Source: Phormidium sp. SL48-SHIP (lineage in GTDB: Bacteria > Cyanobacteriota > Cyanobacteriia > Cyanobacteriales > Geitlerinemataceae). From it: DNA of 36,509 bases. The notes under the pieces were generated by a model. It saw nothing but the letters and a program-made list of their open reading frames with translations. It ran no database searches and was not told the origin of the DNA. The position numbers were made by a program, and so were the translations under genes. Positions 34,641-36,509 of this stretch are shown here, piece by piece (the first letter of the stretch is position 1; each line of letters begins with the position of its first letter). The DNA lies in NCBI GenBank assembly GCA_004299065.1, contig SIHH01000004.1, positions 20,129 to 56,637 on the forward strand. Reading direction: 5' to 3'.

Positions 34641-35306
34641 TTAGTTTTTGCCCACATTGGCTTGAGCGGCCACTTCAGCGGCGAAATCGCTCTCTTCTTT
34701 CTCGATACCTTCACCGAGAACAAAGCGCACAAAACGACGCACGCGGATGTTTTCACCCAACTGAGCCACCATTTGTTTCACCAGTTCATCGACGGTGATG
34801 TTGGTATCCCGGATATAGGGTTGTTCCAACAAGGCCAATTCCTTGAGCCGTTTGCCAATCCGACCTTCCACGATTTTCTCGCGGATGTTTTCGGGCTTCC
34901 CAGCTAAGTCATCGCGGCCCATTTCGATGGATTTCTCCTTCTCGGCGATTTCTGCCGGGATGTCCTCAACCCGGACATACTCCACATTGGGGCAAGCCGC
35001 GACTTGCATGGCAATGTTGCGCACAAGGTCTTGAAACTCCTCGCGGCGAGCCACGAAGTCCGTTTCACAGTTGATTTCAATCAGAACGCCCACTCGTCCA
35101 CCCGTGTGGATGTAGCTTCCGACTAATCCCTCGGCAGCAACACGGCCCTCTTTTTTGTTCGCGGAAGCCATCCCTTTTTGACGAAGCCACTCAATGGCTT
35201 TCTCGGAATCGCCGCCACTCTCGCTGAGAGCCTTTTTGCAGTCCATCATCCCTGCGCCCGTCTTATCGCGCAGTTCCTTAACGTCTTTTGCTGAAATTTG
35301 CGCCAT
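34641..35306 (-). CDS. tsf: Translation elongation factor Ts
   Basis: The 221-residue protein is the nucleotide-exchange factor that releases GDP from EF-Tu. The N-terminal UBA-like domain is [27 protein letters not shown], followed by the conserved [10 protein letters not shown]-like segment ([18 protein letters not shown]) and the core [13 protein letters not shown] with the TDFVA motif that inserts into EF-Tu. The length is the short form typical of cyanobacteria and plastids (about 220), lacking the longer C-terminal part of E. coli EF-Ts. It follows rpsB by 47 bp on the same strand, the universal rpsB-tsf operon, and is closed by a terminator hairpin. Confidence 0.97.
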   Translation of the reverse strand: MAQISAKDVKELRDKTGAGMMDCKKALSESGGDSEKAIEWLRQKGMASANKKEGRVAAEGLVGSYIHTGGRVGVLIEINCETDFVARREEFQDLVRNIAMQVAACPNVEYVRVEDIPAEIAEKEKSIEMGRDDLAGKPENIREKIVEGRIGKRLKELALLEQPYIRDTNITVDELVKQMVAQLGENIRVRRFVRFVLGEGIEKEESDFAAEVAAQANVGKN

Positions 35307-35353
35307 GATTGCTTCTGTTTCTGTCGTTTGTGCTACACGTACAAGGGAAGCTC

Positions 35354-36307
35354 TTATTCTTCCTCAGACTGGGCTGTTTGAGCGGCTTGAGCCACGGGTT
35401 CAGCCTCTTGGCTGTCAGTGGATTGGCTGGCTTTGGATTTCTCCTCAGTGTCATCCGAGGTCTCATCCGGGGTCTCATCCGGGGTCTCATCCGGGGTCTC
35501 ATCCGGAGTCTCATCAGAGGTCTCGTCGGAGACATCATCAGAGGTCTCGTCGGATTCTACCTCGTCATCCTCGAAATCATCGACGCTGTAATCGTCATAA
35601 TCATCCTCAGACAGAGAATCGAGTTCACCATGACGACCTTCGTAAATTGCGTCGGCCAGTTTGCCCAATATTAGCTTAATCGATCGGATGGCATCGTCGT
35701 TAGCGGGAATGGGAACATCGACGGCATCGGGATCACAGTTGGTATCCAACAGAGACACGATGGGCAGATCGAGTTTGTGGCATTCCTGAACGGCGGTGTA
35801 TTCCCGGCGTTGGTCCACCAAGATGACGATATCGGGAACTTTACGCATTCCCTTAATCCCACCAAGATATTTGCGCAGTTTAAACAGTTCCCGGCGCAAC
35901 ATGGCCCCCTCTTTCTTGGGACGCAGATCCAAGTTCCCAGATTCTTCGAGGTTCTCTAGTTCTTTGAGGCGTTCGACACGAGTTTTAATCGTCGTCCAGT
36001 TGGTGAGCATTCCCCCCAACCACCGTTGGTTGACGTAGTACGCCCCACAGCGATCGGCTTCTTGGGCGATAATCGCGGCCGCTTGGCGTTTGGTTCCCAC
36101 AAACAGGAATTTTTTGCCCGCTTCGGCTGCTGAACGCAGGTAATCGTAGGCATCTTCGAGCAGTTGTGCCGTCTGCACCAGGTCGATGATGTGAACCCCG
36201 TTGCGATCGGTAAAGATGTACTGCGACATCCGAGGGTTCCAGCGACGAGTCTGGTGTCCAAAGTGAACTCCACATTCGAGGAGTTGAGCCAGTGTAATAA
36301 CTGCCAT
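35354..36307 (-). CDS. rpsB: 30S ribosomal protein S2 (uS2) with acidic C-terminal extension
   Basis: Starting at ATG 36305-36307 ([25 protein letters not shown]) the protein has 317 residues. An in-frame ATG 13 codons upstream is unlikely since S2 proteins begin at MAVITL. Residues 1-227 are normal S2: [54 protein letters not shown] and [15 protein letters not shown]. Residues 228-317 are an extra acidic, Ser/Thr/Pro tail. Its centre is a run of DETP units from a 12-bp DNA repeat. S2 bridges the head and body of the 30S subunit near the mRNA exit; an acidic tail there would be solvent exposed. First gene of the rpsB-tsf operon. Confidence 0.97.
   Translation of the reverse strand: MAVITLAQLLECGVHFGHQTRRWNPRMSQYIFTDRNGVHIIDLVQTAQLLEDAYDYLRSAAEAGKKFLFVGTKRQAAAIIAQEADRCGAYYVNQRWLGGMLTNWTTIKTRVERLKELENLEESGNLDLRPKKEGAMLRRELFKLRKYLGGIKGMRKVPDIVILVDQRREYTAVQECHKLDLPIVSLLDTNCDPDAVDVPIPANDDAIRSIKLILGKLADAIYEGRHGELDSLSEDDYDDYSVDDFEDDEVESDETSDDVSDETSDETPDETPDETPDETPDETSDDTEEKSKASQSTDSQEAEPVAQAAQTAQSEEE
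35460..35555. repeat. 12-bp tandem repeat inside rpsB
   Basis: Consecutive 12-bp units based on GTCTCATCCGGG start at 35460, 35472, 35484 and 35496, with degenerate units at 35508, 35520, 35532 and 35544. The first three are identical and the fourth differs at the last base. Read on the minus strand they encode repeated DETP/DETS, making the acidic tail of S2. The frame is kept by the unit length. Confidence 0.92.
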
Positions 36308-36428
36308 AAAACTTGAAATCTCCGTATTTTCGGGTTTTTCCTCCATCCAGCGTTTGATTCCTGAGGAACTCTCGTCCCGTCAGAAACACCCGAAACGCCA
36401 AATGTGCGAAATTTTGACAACCTCACTA

Positions 36429-36434
36429 GGATAG
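36429..36434 (-). promoter_or_regulatory. Candidate rpsB promoter (extended -10)
   Basis: On the minus strand TGC-TATCCT provides an extended -10 (TATCCT at 36434 to 36429), about 122 bp before the rpsB start. No good -35 exists; a run of seven C residues lies between it and the heptamer repeats. Low confidence. Confidence 0.3.
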
Positions 36435-36446
36435 CATGGGGGGGAC

Positions 36447-36509
36447 GGCAAAAGGCAAGAGGCAAGAGGCAAAAAAGGCAAGAGGCAAAAGGCAAAAGGC
36501 AAAAGGCAA
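36447..36509. repeat. Heptamer tandem repeats (GGCAARA) upstream of rpsB
   Basis: About nine units of GGCAAAA/GGCAAGA follow one another from 36447 to the window edge with a single 2-bp expansion at 36468-36476. This is the short tandemly repeated repetitive (STRR) type common in filamentous cyanobacteria. The tract continues outside the window. Its minus-strand translation gives a meaningless Leu/Phe/Cys-rich peptide. Confidence 0.85.

Noticed and set aside
35460-35555. CRISPR-like regular repeats
   Set aside because: The 12-bp units are contiguous with no spacers and lie in frame inside rpsB, encoding DETP; this is a coding tandem repeat.
36400-36509. Cys/Phe/Leu-rich peptide at the right edge
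   Set aside because: It is the translation of the GGCAARA heptamer array and overlaps the rpsB promoter region; not a gene.

Overview
The window is chromosomal DNA of a cyanobacterium, most likely a filamentous, Oscillatoriales-type one (Phormidium/Sodalinema-like; the genus is inference). The evidence is the split RNA polymerase beta' subunit (rpoC1 plus an rpoC2 with the large cyanobacterial insertion), many HIP1 octamers (GCGATCGC, for example at 7-14 and 7309-7316), a plastoquinone-type 4-hydroxybenzoate prenyltransferase, an RRM RNA-binding gene followed by the S21 gene, and several cyanobacterium-typical families (pentapeptide repeats, Uma2, DUF1574, DUF1622).

Layout. 1-2999 (minus): a membrane-anchored PstS-like binding protein cut by the window edge, a PspA/IM30-like coiled-coil protein and a DUF1574/SGNH-like envelope protein. 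3100-14083 (minus): the information-processing block rpsT-tatD-rpoB-rpoC1-rpoC2, closed by a hairpin terminator. Every gap inside rpoB-rpoC1-rpoC2 carries a stem-loop, and the rpoB leader can fold in two mutually exclusive ways. 14327-17451 (plus): hisD, a secreted TPR protein, an RRM protein and rpsU, with a promoter/terminator unit between the last two. 17467-26507: mixed-strand accessory and metabolic genes (DUF4177-like secreted protein, GT4 glycosyltransferase, metallophosphoesterase, polysaccharide deacetylase, DUF5009-type membrane acyltransferase, Uma2 nuclease, Tas-like aldo/keto reductase, plastoquinone prenyltransferase, peroxiredoxin-like protein), interspersed with small palindromic, MITE-like repeats. 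26650-30757: a pentapeptide-repeat protein and an unrecognised protein (minus), divergent from a Ppx/GppA phosphatase (plus). 30874-33473 (plus): CHASE4-HAMP adenylate cyclase, DUF1622 membrane protein and folB. 33481-36307 (minus): an unrecognised acidic protein, then tsf and rpsB with its own terminator; rpsB has a long acidic, tandemly repeated C-terminal tail.

How the genes work together: the core is transcription and translation (RNA polymerase beta, gamma and beta', S20, S2, S21, EF-Ts). Around it are cofactor and amino-acid synthesis (hisD, folB, plastoquinone prenyltransferase), nucleotide signalling and polyphosphate/(p)ppGpp metabolism (cyclase, Ppx/GppA, possibly the phosphoesterase) and envelope carbohydrate functions. 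I see no CRISPR array, prophage, complete insertion sequence, tRNA or rRNA, and no recognisable defence or biosynthetic cluster. The most interesting signals are RNA-level ones (rpoB leader, rpsU leader, intercistronic hairpins) and recurrent in-frame 12-bp tandem repeats that extend proteins with low-complexity or acidic segments.
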